64,000 nt of DNA, taken from assembly GCA_020740775.1 (NCBI GenBank), contig JAHEWK010000024.1:620001-684000 (forward strand), read 5' to 3'. A program made the position numbers and the translations under genes. This DNA is from Ilyonectria destructans. Taxonomy: Eukaryota; Ascomycota; Sordariomycetes; Hypocreales; Nectriaceae. Positions 11,636 through 22,290 of the stretch are shown here, piece by piece; within the stretch, counting starts at the first letter, position 1, and the number at the start of each line of letters is the position of its first letter. Below the pieces are notes generated by a model. The model was given only the letters and a program-made list of their open reading frames with translations. It was not told the DNA's origin and made no database searches.

Positions 11636-12232
11636 ATGGCGTCCTTGTTTCCGCTCATCTCCGAGATCCTCCCCATGATCATGCCGTCCTCGACCCGCAT
11701 CACCCGAGCCAAGCAGCTTGAGCCAGCCCACCCTACTGTCGAGGGGCCTGTCATCCAACGGGAAGCCATCGTCAACAAGTGCGACAAGATGTGTGCATTA
11801 GGTGAGAAAGCCCCCAGTCATCGTCTCGTGTTCTCAAGCTCTTCCTTGGACTTGATGCTAACCGTCGTACACAGTTCTCACCACTCGGCCCAACTCTGCC
11901 TCCACCATTCGTCACAATAGCGAACAGGGTAAGTAGATGCTCATACTAGGCCCATTGCACAATAGGTATCTCAGTTGATAACTCCTTCAGATGCCATCGT
12001 TTATGCTGTCTCTGGCCATGGTACCCTCATTGTTAATCAAGGCTTGGACATGGACCTCAAGAACTACGACTTGTCTCCTGGCGACTTTGCCTTTATCCCT
12101 GCCTGGACAGAGCATCAAGTGAAAAATGATACCGATGAGGACATCGTGTGGCTCATAATCCAGAGTGGCCCTCATCCCATCGGTGCTGACCTGGCTGACT
12201 GGGGAGGTGATATGATCACACTGCGCGACTAA
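11636..12232 (+). CDS. Single-domain cupin protein
   Basis: Three exons: 11636..11801, 11875..11928 and 11991..12232, giving 153 residues. Introns are GTGAGA..ACACAG (73 nt) and GTAAGT..CTTCAG (62 nt), the first with a GCTAACC branch box. The product is a small RmlC-like beta barrel. Cupin motif 1 spans IRHNSEQDAIVYAVSGHG and motif 2 is LSPGDFAFIPAWTEHQVKN, with G-D, P and H at the expected spacing. Motif 1 keeps one His and a Glu, so metal binding may be incomplete compared with HxH cupins. Such fungal cupins are of mostly unknown activity; candidates include sugar- or hydroxy-acid metabolism and tailoring steps. The convergent neighbour is a membrane hydrolase only 73 bp away, without evident functional link. 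Confidence 0.85.
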
Positions 12233-12305
12233 AAGCTTGAGTCTCGGCTAGAGATACAGTTATCCAATGCGATGTTTCTTCCCACTCCTCTGCACTTGCC
12301 CTTAA

Positions 12306-13847
12306 CTACGGCAGCATGGGTCTATCAATTTCGCAGTTGGACCTAATCAAGCCGAGTACTGAATCGGCAGCGGAACGGTCGTCAAACAGTTGCGCATGGT
12401 CCAACTTTGGGAACATCACCACGTTAATCCTGTCACGCTCTTCACGACTCAACTCGTCGACGCCAGCCCCTTCGCCTGCATCCAGGTAGTTTGAAACAGC
12501 CGCCGTATCGACGATTAAATCCCGCCCAGCCAGACTTACTACAGCCTTCCGCTCCGTTCTGCGCCCGCCACTCTCGGACACAAGCAGCTCATCCTTCCAT
12601 AAGATGTTCTCCCGCCAGAAGAAGTGGCGTCCTAGACAGAGCGCCACAGCCGGGTCGGTGCTCGCAAAGTACCACAACTGCCACTCGTTGGCCATCTTGG
12701 GCTGCCGTCGTGTAAAGTTGTAGGCGACGTGGGGGAGGTGGAGCGCAATGGTAACCGGGTCGATCAGAGCAACAGAAGGGATGCGGTGCTGCAGACTGGG
12801 AGAGTGGAGCATGTGGGTTGTTAGGACGGAGCCGTAAGAGTGTGAGACTACCGAGAAGTCCTGCCAGCAGTGGTGGTCGATGATGGTCGTCATCTGATCA
12901 AGGAAGTCGGCCTTGCTTGGGATCGGGGATGTGAGGCGGAATGACACTGGCAGCACCTCGATGGCGATAATTCCAATACTGCCTTTTCCATTCTTTTTCG
13001 TTCCAGACAGTCTTGCGAGGAACCCGATATATGTCCAGAGCCCGATACCAATGCCGTGGAAGAAAACGACCGGGACCTTGTCCTCGGCCGAGTGGGGGCG
13101 ATGCCAGTAGCTCAGCTGAGGTGAGGGAGACTGTCGACCCCCAACGAGCTCCTGAGGGCGTGGAGGGAAGACACGGAGTGCATTGACCCGACTTTTGTGA
13201 TAGTATTCGAACCCATGCCAGAGAAAGGCCAAGTGAGTAAACTGGTCGACACAGAAGATGATAATGTACCACAGCAGGCTTCGGTAGGAGGACTCGACAG
13301 TATCGAGCGTGAGACGTAGGCTCTGGGCACTCCCATAGCCTTCTTTCAAAGGGCGTCCTAGCTTCTCCTCGATCATGGAAATGAACTCGTCAAGTTCTTG
13401 ACTTGTAGCCTCCGCATTATCATCATCCATACTGGTGCTCTCATACCCCTGCTCGAAGAATGCCCAAAGGAGGAATTCCTTTACGTTGTCGCGCCGGATC
13501 TCATCGGGATGCGCACCGAGAAACCACCCCTGCAAATATACCTCCACACTTGAGATGTTGATCATGCATCGCTTGAACAAAGCCATCCGTTCCGTCGACG
13601 AGAGCGGTGTTGGGTGACGAGCATTTTGCTTGAGACGGACGAGGTACGGCCGATAGACGAGCCCAAAGAAGAGAGCCTCAGCCAAGAGCGCCGTACAAAG
13701 AACCCAAGTGACAGTCAGCGACAAGGCTGCGGAGCCGTAGAGGATAGGCAAGGCGATGATTGCTGTAATGTAGACGAGAGGCGTGTATTGGAAGAGGAGG
13801 ATGGAGAGGCGGATAAAGATCCATTCTGGGAACGAGGTGCCAATCAT
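12306..13847 (-). CDS. Membrane-anchored alpha/beta hydrolase
   Basis: Single exon, 513 residues, ATG at 13847. The N-terminus has two hydrophobic segments (about residues 10-35 and 38-66) followed by a cytosolic helix-rich region and a further hydrophobic patch (LLWYIIIFCVDQFTHLAFLW). The C-terminal half is an alpha/beta hydrolase: oxyanion-loop HGIGIG (264-269), nucleophile elbow SHSYGS with Ser337 in place of the canonical GxSxG first Gly, a candidate acid in GRDLIVDT and the histidine in KLDHAQLF. A lipid or ester substrate at a membrane is a reasonable inference. The family is common in filamentous ascomycetes and basidiomycetes but, as far as I know, not characterised biochemically. The catalytic triad assignment is by motif only. 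Confidence 0.88.
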   Translation of the reverse strand: MIGTSFPEWIFIRLSILLFQYTPLVYITAIIALPILYGSAALSLTVTWVLCTALLAEALFFGLVYRPYLVRLKQNARHPTPLSSTERMALFKRCMINISSVEVYLQGWFLGAHPDEIRRDNVKEFLLWAFFEQGYESTSMDDDNAEATSQELDEFISMIEEKLGRPLKEGYGSAQSLRLTLDTVESSYRSLLWYIIIFCVDQFTHLAFLWHGFEYYHKSRVNALRVFPPRPQELVGGRQSPSPQLSYWHRPHSAEDKVPVVFFHGIGIGLWTYIGFLARLSGTKKNGKGSIGIIAIEVLPVSFRLTSPIPSKADFLDQMTTIIDHHCWQDFSVVSHSYGSVLTTHMLHSPSLQHRIPSVALIDPVTIALHLPHVAYNFTRRQPKMANEWQLWYFASTDPAVALCLGRHFFWRENILWKDELLVSESGGRRTERKAVVSLAGRDLIVDTAAVSNYLDAGEGAGVDELSREERDRINVVMFPKLDHAQLFDDRSAADSVLGLIRSNCEIDRPMLP

Positions 13848-15744
13848 GGCGACTGTTCTCCGCGTATCCGGTCAGGGCGGACTTGCTGTATTGAAGTAAA
13901 ATATGTTGGATATGATAGCAACTGCATTGATGTTATGTAAAGTGAGAGTCGTGGAAGCCTGACGAGGATGAATGATGAAACTTCTAGGCAGATTTGTTGG
14001 GACAATATGCGATGGGGCAGCCTCAGGCCACACGAGGTTGATTTTTTTCGTAGCCGACCAAAAACAGATGGATTCCCGAGAAATAGTCAGGGATCAGATA
14101 TGGGTCCCGGCTTATTGCCTGATATGAGTGCATTCGATAGACGACATCCCAGGTTCATTCGTTCATTGCTGGACGGTTCTGGGTTTGGTACTAGTAGGAC
14201 CCAACACAGCCACAGATGACGTCTATTTTGGGGGTGCCTGCACTGCCGCGACGCCACAACCGTTTGCTGCCGTGTAAACTGGGACCTCCCGTCTTAGTGC
14301 CCGGCAGACTTCTATTGCGGAACCGAGGCACAGCAAAATCTGAGGATGTTTTACTCCCATGGGCTGCACAAGGTGATCTCATCTAGTTTCGAGAGATATA
14401 TGCCATATTCCCCGCAACAAGTACACAAAGTGGGTCCATTTTACGCCCGCGTCTTATTCAGCCGTCTCATCCAACAAGCTACCGAAAGCTGGCTTGTGAG
14501 AGAAAGGTCCCCTGTATCAACAGGCTACTGTAGCTTTGAACCTCGGGCCTTGGGGCAGTACGTTCTTTTCAAAACCTTTTCAATCACAGTGATGCGAAGG
14601 AAGTACCATAAAGCATCTATGCGAGTATTGGTCTACGACTGGCGGAAGCTGATACTGAAATTCTCCAGTGATGCTCGGGTATGTCTAGACGAGCCGACAC
14701 TGACCATACTACAGTCAGTGAGACGGGATGAAGGAAATGGATAAGGCAAGGATGAAATTTGGTGCTAATGATCCATGATAAATAGACTAGAGCGGGCGGG
14801 GAAGATTCGCTGCTCGCAGCCTGATTGGAAGTGGCAGTGTCGGGGGTTGTCACGTGGGCACTTGAAATCCCGACCACAACGGTGTAAACCAAATGATACT
14901 AAAGATGCAAAGACAACGGCGAGGTTTCATGGGGCGGCGATAAAAAAATTGTTTCATCGTTCATTGGGATGATCTAACCATGATATTAATGAAGGGCAAA
15001 AGCTCAGTGGCTTTGGGTGCCCCGAGCCATCCAGGCATCTGGCTGGTGAGATGTCCTCAAGAGGCGACCACAAGAGAGGAGAATTACCGACGAACAGACC
15101 ATCCAATACCACTGAGACGAGGTATACTTGTACGGAGAGTGTAAGGGATGCCTTGAATATCGTGACAGATGGTTCTTGGCCCCAGAGTCCCTCCGCAGCA
15201 GACTTCCATGTAAACGTCTGGCAACGGGACTTTTGAGAACCAGAGATATCATGACGAGAGTTCTTCGTCCAGGGAGGCTCTCGAGGATATATTGTTTGCT
15301 GTTTTAGTAGATATATCGCCGAGAGAATGCTGGAGGTAAATGATGGGTGTAAGCTGGTTTCATAGGTCGGGGCGACGTTGGATGAGGTCGAGGGAGGAGG
15401 ACGCTGATTGGCCAGGCCCGGGACGCCCGTTCCTGGAGCCCCCCCCCCCCGACATAAAGCCCGGCTCCCCCCTCCTCGCTCCTCTTCCCATTTCCTTCCC
15501 TCCTTCACTCTCTTTCTTGTTATTCATCAAGAAACACCCATGATTTTTTCAGAAACCCCAAGTCACTTGACTTCCATCCCATCCAAACCCCCAAGAGTCC
15601 CTAGCACTTACTAGAAGGACGTCACACATCCCATATCACTGCCACCTCACTGTCGCTGTCTCCATCGTCACCCTCCCACAATATACCATCGAGTTATCCA
15701 ACATCCTTTCCAAATCATTCCTCTGTTGCCTCTCTAGGCATATC
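13848..15744. other. 1.9 kb divergent intergenic region
   Basis: Promoter space of the hydrolase (minus) and the unknown gene at 15745 (plus). A run of eleven or more C lies near 15440, and the last 250 bp are CT-rich with many TCC/CCC triplets, a typical fungal leader. No gene recognised. Confidence 0.5.
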
Positions 15745-16589
15745 ATGTCTCTTCACCATCCTGTTGCACTCCACACATCTTCATCCCCATACATGTCGGC
15801 GCTTCAGCTGTCCCATGGTCAAGGACCAATGTGGAATCATCAAGGCCAAAGAGAAATGCAATATTCGCATGGATCACAGGACGGTATTGAGCCAAGCACT
15901 CTCAATTATCGCCCTGATGAATACCCCAGACGGTATCGGAGTAGCAACGCTCAAGAGGTCGTCCTGGCGAATGGGGGAGTCAGCGCCCGCAGGCCACCGT
16001 CACGTGCTCGTCACCAGTCCTGGGACATGGACTCCCTTCACAGGCAACCACGCTCCCATCTCGATCCGCCAGCCCTTTCCAGCTCTTGGGCCAGTCAATT
16101 AGTTCGCCCGTCATCTCGGCGGGGCTCAAAAAGCTCCCCGATGCGAGGCCCCCGGAATGGGTTTCCTCGAGTCGAGCAAGAACATCTGGACTCTAAAGTT
16201 GCCATGATCGGGTCCTGGTGTAATACAGACTTGACGCATCCCATCGTCTCTCCGACGGATCTCTTTGAATATGAGAAGGACGCCTTGTTAGATGATTGGT
16301 ATCCAAGAACACCACGGGAGTGCAGGCTTCCAACTCCTGACCTCGCACCCCTTTGCATGGATTATGAGTTTTGCGCATGCTGTCAGAACGAAGATGACAG
16401 GATAAACGAGACTTGGTACATGACCTCGAAGGTGAAAATGGAAGATCAATGTATGTTGAGAGGCTAAACTCTCGGGTCGCCAGCCATTCGTTGTCTAGAT
16501 GCTGACAAAAGACAGTGAACAGTGCAATGGAGCATATCGCCAGAGCCAAATCTCAGTCAGGATCCTCAATGATCCGAAAATCCAGGTGA
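15745..16589 (+). CDS. Unknown spliced gene, 259 residues
   Basis: I do not recognise this protein. Exons 15745..16450 and 16516..16589 are joined over a 65-nt intron with a canonical GTATGT donor, a GCTGAC branch box and GACAG acceptor; splicing changes the C-terminus from a short read-through to one ending in MIRKSR. The N-terminal two thirds are rich in Ser, Pro, His, Gln and Arg and look disordered. The C-terminal third has more order-promoting sequence (LFEYEKDALLDDWYPRTPRE) and a short cysteine cluster CACC. There is no signal peptide or membrane segment. The ATG follows a CT-rich leader. A nuclear or signalling role would be a guess. The clean intron is the main argument that the gene is real. 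Confidence 0.6.
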
Positions 16590-17000
16590 AGTGATGTGAA
16601 GCAGTACATGGGGCTTCATGATGGTGGAATCAGCAGGGCAGGTTTGGCGTCCCAGGTTACAGCTCCCAATGTGTTTCTGGTTTGGCGTTTTTTGTTTCAC
16701 CGATCAATGATAGGCTTGATGGTTTCGGTGGGTGTTATCAGGACGATTTTGAGAAAAAGTCCAACTAATGGACCGGTGGATGGCTAGGATCAAGGATTTC
16801 ATTTGTGTTCCTTTGCGAGAGAGTGCTTCGGTTCGATGGCTTGATCCACGAAGAAAGTAAAATGCAGGGTATCCAATTGTAGGATCATATTCCTTCGTTT
16901 CTTTCTGACAGATTTCCGTGTAATCAATCTTCCTTTATTCTGACGTATGCTCAACTCTCCTCGCGTTGCCTTTGACCGAAGTGTTGTCCGAACCGCCCCG
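16590..17000. other. Convergent intergenic region
   Basis: 411 bp between the ends of the unknown gene and CAB4; expected to contain both 3' UTRs. Nothing else seen. Confidence 0.5.
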
Positions 17001-18230
17001 TCACGATTGGCTCTTCGCAGCAGCCCGCTGCTCTCTGATGGTTGAGCTGCTAATCTTGGCACTGAAATCTTCGGCCTTGGCCGCGCCGCCCTCGCCTTGG
17101 CCTTCCGTGATTTCTCGAGCATCTAGCACGTCGATTTCGTAGACCTCCAACGGGTGCCAACCTTTTTCAGTTCTCCGGTCATTGATAGCCTTGCCGCCGC
17201 CCCTAGTCTCAGCTGACACGACAATGACATCCATGGCCTCCTCTGTGATGGTGGGCCCAAAGGGGTCGTGGATGTTGACACAGCGCACCAACACTGTGCG
17301 ATTTCGCAATGTGGCGGTTAACTCGTCGGGCTTTGAGATTGTAGGAGGGGCCGTCATGGTGGTTTTGAACTCGAGGATGGTACAGAGGAAGGAGAGTACA
17401 CTTTGGGCACGCTCATCCCAAGACTGCAGCTCCTCGGCATACTTTTTGTTGACGAGTAACTCGTCACCCGATATGCCGACAATAAGGGTGCATGTCTGGC
17501 CTGAATCCTTTTCAGGGATAGCGAGAAGCAGCGCAGTCGCATGTAGAAGCAACTTGTGGCCAGGATGAAGATGATCAAAAGTCCCTCCTAAACAGACAGT
17601 GCCAACGAGGTTGGGCTGGTCCACAGTTGCTGTATCGTCGGTCTCTGTGATCATAGTGATACCACCGTCAACTGCGACAAGCTGGTTATAGGTATAGGTC
17701 TGCTTTTCTGCAAAACCGAGGAAATCAGACAGCAACTTGTAGCCAGCCTCAGTGCTGGGATGGAATATAGTCTCCCAGGGATGGACTTTTGTGGCAAAGG
17801 TAGCAAGATCAAGTACAGCAGTGCGGTTAGGCTCATAGCCGCCATCTGGACCAAGCCAGTATTTGCGCAAGGGCTCATGATCGACCAAGACGATACGGGA
17901 ATCCACGCTCCCAGGTCCAGCACCTACATCAACGTCGATAGACTCGCTTGCGCAGATGCCAGAGACGAGTGTGTAAAGACCTGCTAGTAGCGATTGGGCC
18001 TCGGTCCAGCGGACGGACTTGGCTCGCGGGGATGGGCCATCAAGAATGGGGCAAGCAACAACAATAACCAACGTAGCTTGGTTTGGCAGGCTTTTGAGTT
18101 TGGTAAGAACTGCAGAGAGTGGCGCTCGGTAGGCGGCATCCAGGGCGATCAGTGATGAGGGACGTGGCGGCGCAGGAAGGAGGAGAAGCGCGGGGGGAGA
18201 GGTTTGAGAGAGTTTCTCGATGGTCGCCAT
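17001..18230 (-). CDS. CAB4: Pantetheine-phosphate adenylyltransferase (Cab4)
   Basis: Fourth step of coenzyme A synthesis: 4'-phosphopantetheine + ATP gives dephospho-CoA + diphosphate. Single exon, 409 residues, ATG at 18230. The nucleotidyltransferase core begins near residue 208 and shows the family signature GGTFDHLHPGHK (215-226), with the T/HxGH nucleotide-binding motif, followed by IVGISGDELLVNKKYAEEL and a C-terminal AETRGGGKAINDRR segment that corresponds to the substrate-binding loop. The first 200 residues form the N-terminal extension usual in filamentous-fungal Cab4. No P-loop kinase domain follows, so the dephospho-CoA kinase step is encoded elsewhere, as in yeast (Cab5) and unlike the fused animal COASY. 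Confidence 0.93.
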   Translation of the reverse strand: MATIEKLSQTSPPALLLLPAPPRPSSLIALDAAYRAPLSAVLTKLKSLPNQATLVIVVACPILDGPSPRAKSVRWTEAQSLLAGLYTLVSGICASESIDVDVGAGPGSVDSRIVLVDHEPLRKYWLGPDGGYEPNRTAVLDLATFATKVHPWETIFHPSTEAGYKLLSDFLGFAEKQTYTYNQLVAVDGGITMITETDDTATVDQPNLVGTVCLGGTFDHLHPGHKLLLHATALLLAIPEKDSGQTCTLIVGISGDELLVNKKYAEELQSWDERAQSVLSFLCTILEFKTTMTAPPTISKPDELTATLRNRTVLVRCVNIHDPFGPTITEEAMDVIVVSAETRGGGKAINDRRTEKGWHPLEVYEIDVLDAREITEGQGEGGAAKAEDFSAKISSSTIREQRAAAKSQS

Positions 18231-19356
18231 GATGATTTGCGTGGTGGTTTACTTGATTGATAATTTAGAGATAAGATGCGAGTTTTAAGATACCATCCCG
18301 TACCTCGGTTCAGAGAGGGCGTGGAGGGGTGGAGATGCGCGCGGTAGTCGTCGCACTCAATTCAGGCAGAAGAGAATCTTCAAGACGGTAACGAATGCGA
18401 ATAGACGTCGAAGTATATCATGTCACAAGATCCATATTATTATCCAGTAAAGGACGGACTCGTGATGGGTAAGATAATGGTTGAGTCGTTTGTTGGTGTC
18501 TGAAGTTCAAGATCATGCCGAGTTCAAGGTGGGGTACTTACAGGCATCCACACGCGCAACAATCATTCAGGTTGTCGTTGTTGCCTGAGGCATGAAGAAT
18601 CAAAGAATGCAACCTTGAAGTCGCTGCCTCAGCCCTTCACCAGAGACATGAGGTAATCATCCATCCTGTAAGTCAAGCATGTGAAAGTAAGAGTCTAGAA
18701 ACTTTTTGAGATCGCAATCCAGCTGGTGGGAAATGGCCTAGAAGCGGAGCAAGGGTACAGTGCCAACAATACTCTACGTCACGACTCGGCGGTGAAGAGG
18801 CAGTATATGCTTGCAGCTAAACCTGCGCCGGACAAGGGTAGCGGGAATTCTGGGCAGAGAATGGCCGAGATGACACTGGATGGTGCATGCAAATAGAATC
18901 ATTACTGCAGTCAGTGCACGCCATGAAGCTGGAAAATCGAAAGGATCCGGCTGTGACGATACGCTTTCATCATGTATTATTTACGCATGTCTACGCATGT
19001 CTGCGCACGTCTGCTCTCGATTGGCGCATGGCGGAGCAAAATAGTGGCCGTGGTGTTGACGCATCCAATTACCAACCGCCGTATACCCGTAGCATGGCCG
19101 CTGAGCTTGGCCACACGCTGACGCGCACAGGGGCAAAAAAAACTCACGTCATATACTCCAGACAGTCGAGCCATCATGGAAGCTCTTTGCCGTGGCCCTT
19201 AACCCTCAAATCCCCCCATAAGGAATTTGTCTCCAGTGGTTGTGGCGATCTAGTATTTACTATTATTATTATTGAGATTCCAGATCACTCCAAATAACCC
19301 ACATTATCAGCACCAACATCGCAGACATTGGATAATCGCAGGGGCAATACCAAAAA
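18231..19356. other. 1.1 kb divergent promoter region CAB4 / DUF1769 gene
   Basis: Shared upstream region of two divergent genes. It holds the decamer repeat at 18983-19012 and a short ATT-triplet run near 19258-19274. No coding frame is supported. Confidence 0.5.
18983..19012. repeat. Three tandem copies of a 10-bp unit (ACGCATGTCT)
   Basis: Two exact copies and one with two changes stand head to tail within the CAB4/DUF1769 divergent promoter region. The even 10-bp spacing (one helical turn) would suit clustered factor binding, but this is only a suggestion. Confidence 0.75.
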
Positions 19357-20531
19357 ATGGCAGAAAACTACACCCTGCGCATCACGGCCGGCCCAGGCTA
19401 CGACGAGGACGGGCATGTTCAAGTTCCTGTCAACATGGCTGAGCCAATTCGCATCTCTAGTGACCTCGCCGACATTGAGCTCAACGTGCGAATCCAGGAT
19501 TACAAAGGACTCCCTCGCGACTCGCCAGCCACGTCTCCCTACTTCTCCTCCGAGCCTCATGCCTATAACCAGGATCAGTACAGCATCGCGTTCCGCTTCA
19601 CCGCCAAGAAGCCAGCTGGTGAAGATGGTGCTGGAATCATGGGTACGAACTTGCAGTTCGGTAATGACTTTGATCGCCCCATCCGAGATCGCCTTCCCCC
19701 AGGTTTCAACACAGCTATGAGTATTGTCCGGTGGTGGATTGACCCGGGCCTGGATGGAGATGCCTATGCCGACAAACCATTCTTGTATGGGCCCGCTCTG
19801 AGCTCCTTCAACACCATCCATGTGGGTTCTGGTGAGTTCGACGAGGACAAGGGTGGTCTCTGGTTCGAGGAAGGCGGCGACGAAGCTGGTTTGAAGGCCC
19901 GTGAGGAGATCGGAGCCCCCGAAGACAACAAGGCGCGGATGAAGTGGGCGCTCCGCGCAGACAGCAAGGATAAGTGGGTGTTTGAGTACGACCAGACCTA
20001 TGGCCTGGATTTCTTCAACCCCTATCTCGACTTTTCCAACCTGGCCTTGAACCTGCCCGGATTCCAGTTGCCCATCATGAAGTACTGGGATGGCCAAGGC
20101 CTCAGGTAAGCACCCGTCTGCTTGATTTTGGGCCTGTTTTGCAGGCGTCCCCAGTTTCCTTGCGAGCCTCCGACCCTCGACGGCCGGGGGTACGCGTCTA
20201 GATGATCATCTTTCTTACGCCTCTCTTCGTTTACTGTCTCAGGTCCAACCAGAGACGCTCACACCAGCTCAGATACGTCTTGAGGAACAAGGAAACAGAT
20301 CAGACATATCTGGTGGTCCTTTTCACTCTGTACAACAAGGATTTTGTCAATGAGGACGGGTCCCTCAAGCCGGGGGCCAAGGAGTCCATTGCCGAGCAGC
20401 GCGAGATCCCGATTCCCGAAGAGGAGGGCGAGTACAACGAGGTCAAAGCCCTCGACGAAGCGCGAGACAAGTTCGGACCCAAGTTTGGCGAGGAGGGGTA
20501 CGAAAAGACCAGCCCCGACGACGTAGATTAG
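19357..20531 (+). CDS. DUF1769 family protein
   Basis: Exons 19357..20105 and 20243..20531 give 345 residues; the 137-nt intron is GTAAGC..CTCAG. The product matches the fungal DUF1769 family: the diagnostic region runs from PFLYGPALSSFNTIHVG through GLWFEEGGDEAGLKAREEIG to LDFFNPYLDFSNLALNLPGF and on across the splice into HQLRYVLRNKETDQTYLVVLF. It is cytosolic by sequence, with no signal peptide or membrane segment, and has an acidic C-terminus. Members are single-copy in many ascomycetes. I know of no firmly established activity; earlier descriptions only call it a domain of unknown function, and the beta-rich composition is compatible with a lipid- or ligand-binding fold. The junction restores an Arg codon split 2+1. 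Confidence 0.92.
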
Positions 20532-22290
20532 TGGCGGGATTTGACCGGCTTTGACCGGCTGGCTTATCGGACACGGTGGGAGCGTACCGGGAACTCCATG
20601 ACGCAGAGAAACCCCCGGTGCCCATTGCAACGTCACGCTGACGATATTGGTTCTAATGGAATAATTCTCTGCTTCGCCCATATTACCATGTGACTGCATA
20701 TTTCCTCAACGCAGCCAGGGTCCGTCACAATTGAGTCTGGGGCTGTAGGTCGTACCCTAGCCATAGCACATAGGCGGATAAGGGGTGGGCGGACGACATA
20801 AAAGCTTCGAAACGCTAGATCGGGAGAGTGTTGAGGAACTGAACCAATTCCATGGACGCTAGAGTTCAAAGGTACACCGAGAATTTCACAACCGCCGTCT
20901 CATGCTAGTCCACGCAATGTAAAATAACTGGGGGAAATGCTTGATGTTCAAGGTGCCTCCGCGACAAGACTCGGTCAGATGACGTATCACGTGGTACGCA
21001 GCCCATCACTCGTGACTCCCACCAAGCACCCATCCCAAGCTAACTGACGTCTTCAACATCTCCAGCGAAACTGCAATGCTACCACCCACTTCGCCTCAGA
21101 TGGGATTCCCCGCGGGTTTAGACCGGCTAAGTTACGCACGCAGCCCGCGGGGCCCGCTTTGGGATGGGTGGGGAAGTTAATACGTATGTGTGCTCCCCAG
21201 ATCTCATCTCATCTCCCTCATCTTCAAGTGCCCAACGAACTATGCTCACCTTCCCCTCTCAGATTCCCGTGGGACGAGAAAACCATGTTCCGGTAATAGT
21301 CGGTCATAGTTCTCCCCACCTAACTTGTGGATCCCGCCGTGCCAAGAACCCCGCTGAGCGAGGCGGTGTTGTCTCTAAACGACCAACTCTCGGCAGTTCA
21401 GCCTCTTTTCTTCCCATCAAAGACGACTTCCGTTCCGACCCATGCCCAATCAGTTGGCTTCCCTTGATCCTCGGCTAAAATTCGTGGAAAAGATGGCTGA
21501 ATTGCAGCATCGGCGGCCCCGCGAGACTGCTCCTGTCCAGGGTTCAAGTGCCGCTGATTGACCAAAACACCCTTGGGCCCGTCATCATGCTGCATGCCCA
21601 TCTTATTCCCGGCCTCGGAAGAAATCTCATCTCGGCCTCGGACACTTGAGGCAGGTCCGATTGCATGGTTGAGTGGGGGGATACGAACAGCTTGTTCCGT
21701 CAAGGCCCAGGCCTTTGATGGCCAGCCTTGCATATGTATCGGAAGTCAATGAACGGTTGATACTCTCACTTATTCGGTGGGAAGAAAAATCCAACAGCGA
21801 ATTTGTGTCTCTCAGCACTCATCAAGCGGGACTGGAGATGATAGATCCGATCGCCCCTAACCTGACTCCTAATATCATTTTTCTTGTCCGAGAGATACCC
21901 ACTGATCTTCAACACCACTTCAGTTCTGCCGAGTCCGCACTAGCGCCTAGCACCGTGTACAAGTCATTCGTGGGTCTTATTAGTCTTTCGGGTCGACATG
22001 GAAAGGCGGATACTACACCCAGAGGCGATTATTCCCGTCGTGATTCCGCCGCTATGCTCATCTCCCGTTCTTTATCCCGTACAGCCAGCCTTCATAACCC
22101 GGGGTTGTGCCCCAATGGATGTGGTACTGCTTTTCAGTGTCTCACGGTCAACTCCCAACCCACTCGGGTGTTGTCTCATCCTTATCGAAGCCAGGAGCTA
22201 ACACAATGCTGGCTGGCCAACTGAAGCCCTTGACGACGATTCCTTCAGATCAAGCCTTGAAACGCACCACAGGCACCACAGGGGACGAAA
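20532..22290. other. 1.8 kb region with no supported gene
   Basis: Between the DUF1769 gene and the first MFS gene, both on the plus strand. A 183-codon open frame at 21673-22224 has no recognisable domain and unusual composition, so I do not annotate it. The last 300 bp should be the MFS promoter and leader. Confidence 0.5.

Noticed and set aside
21673..22224. 183-codon plus-strand frame upstream of the first MFS gene
   Set aside because: No domain, no conserved pattern; lies where the MFS promoter is expected.
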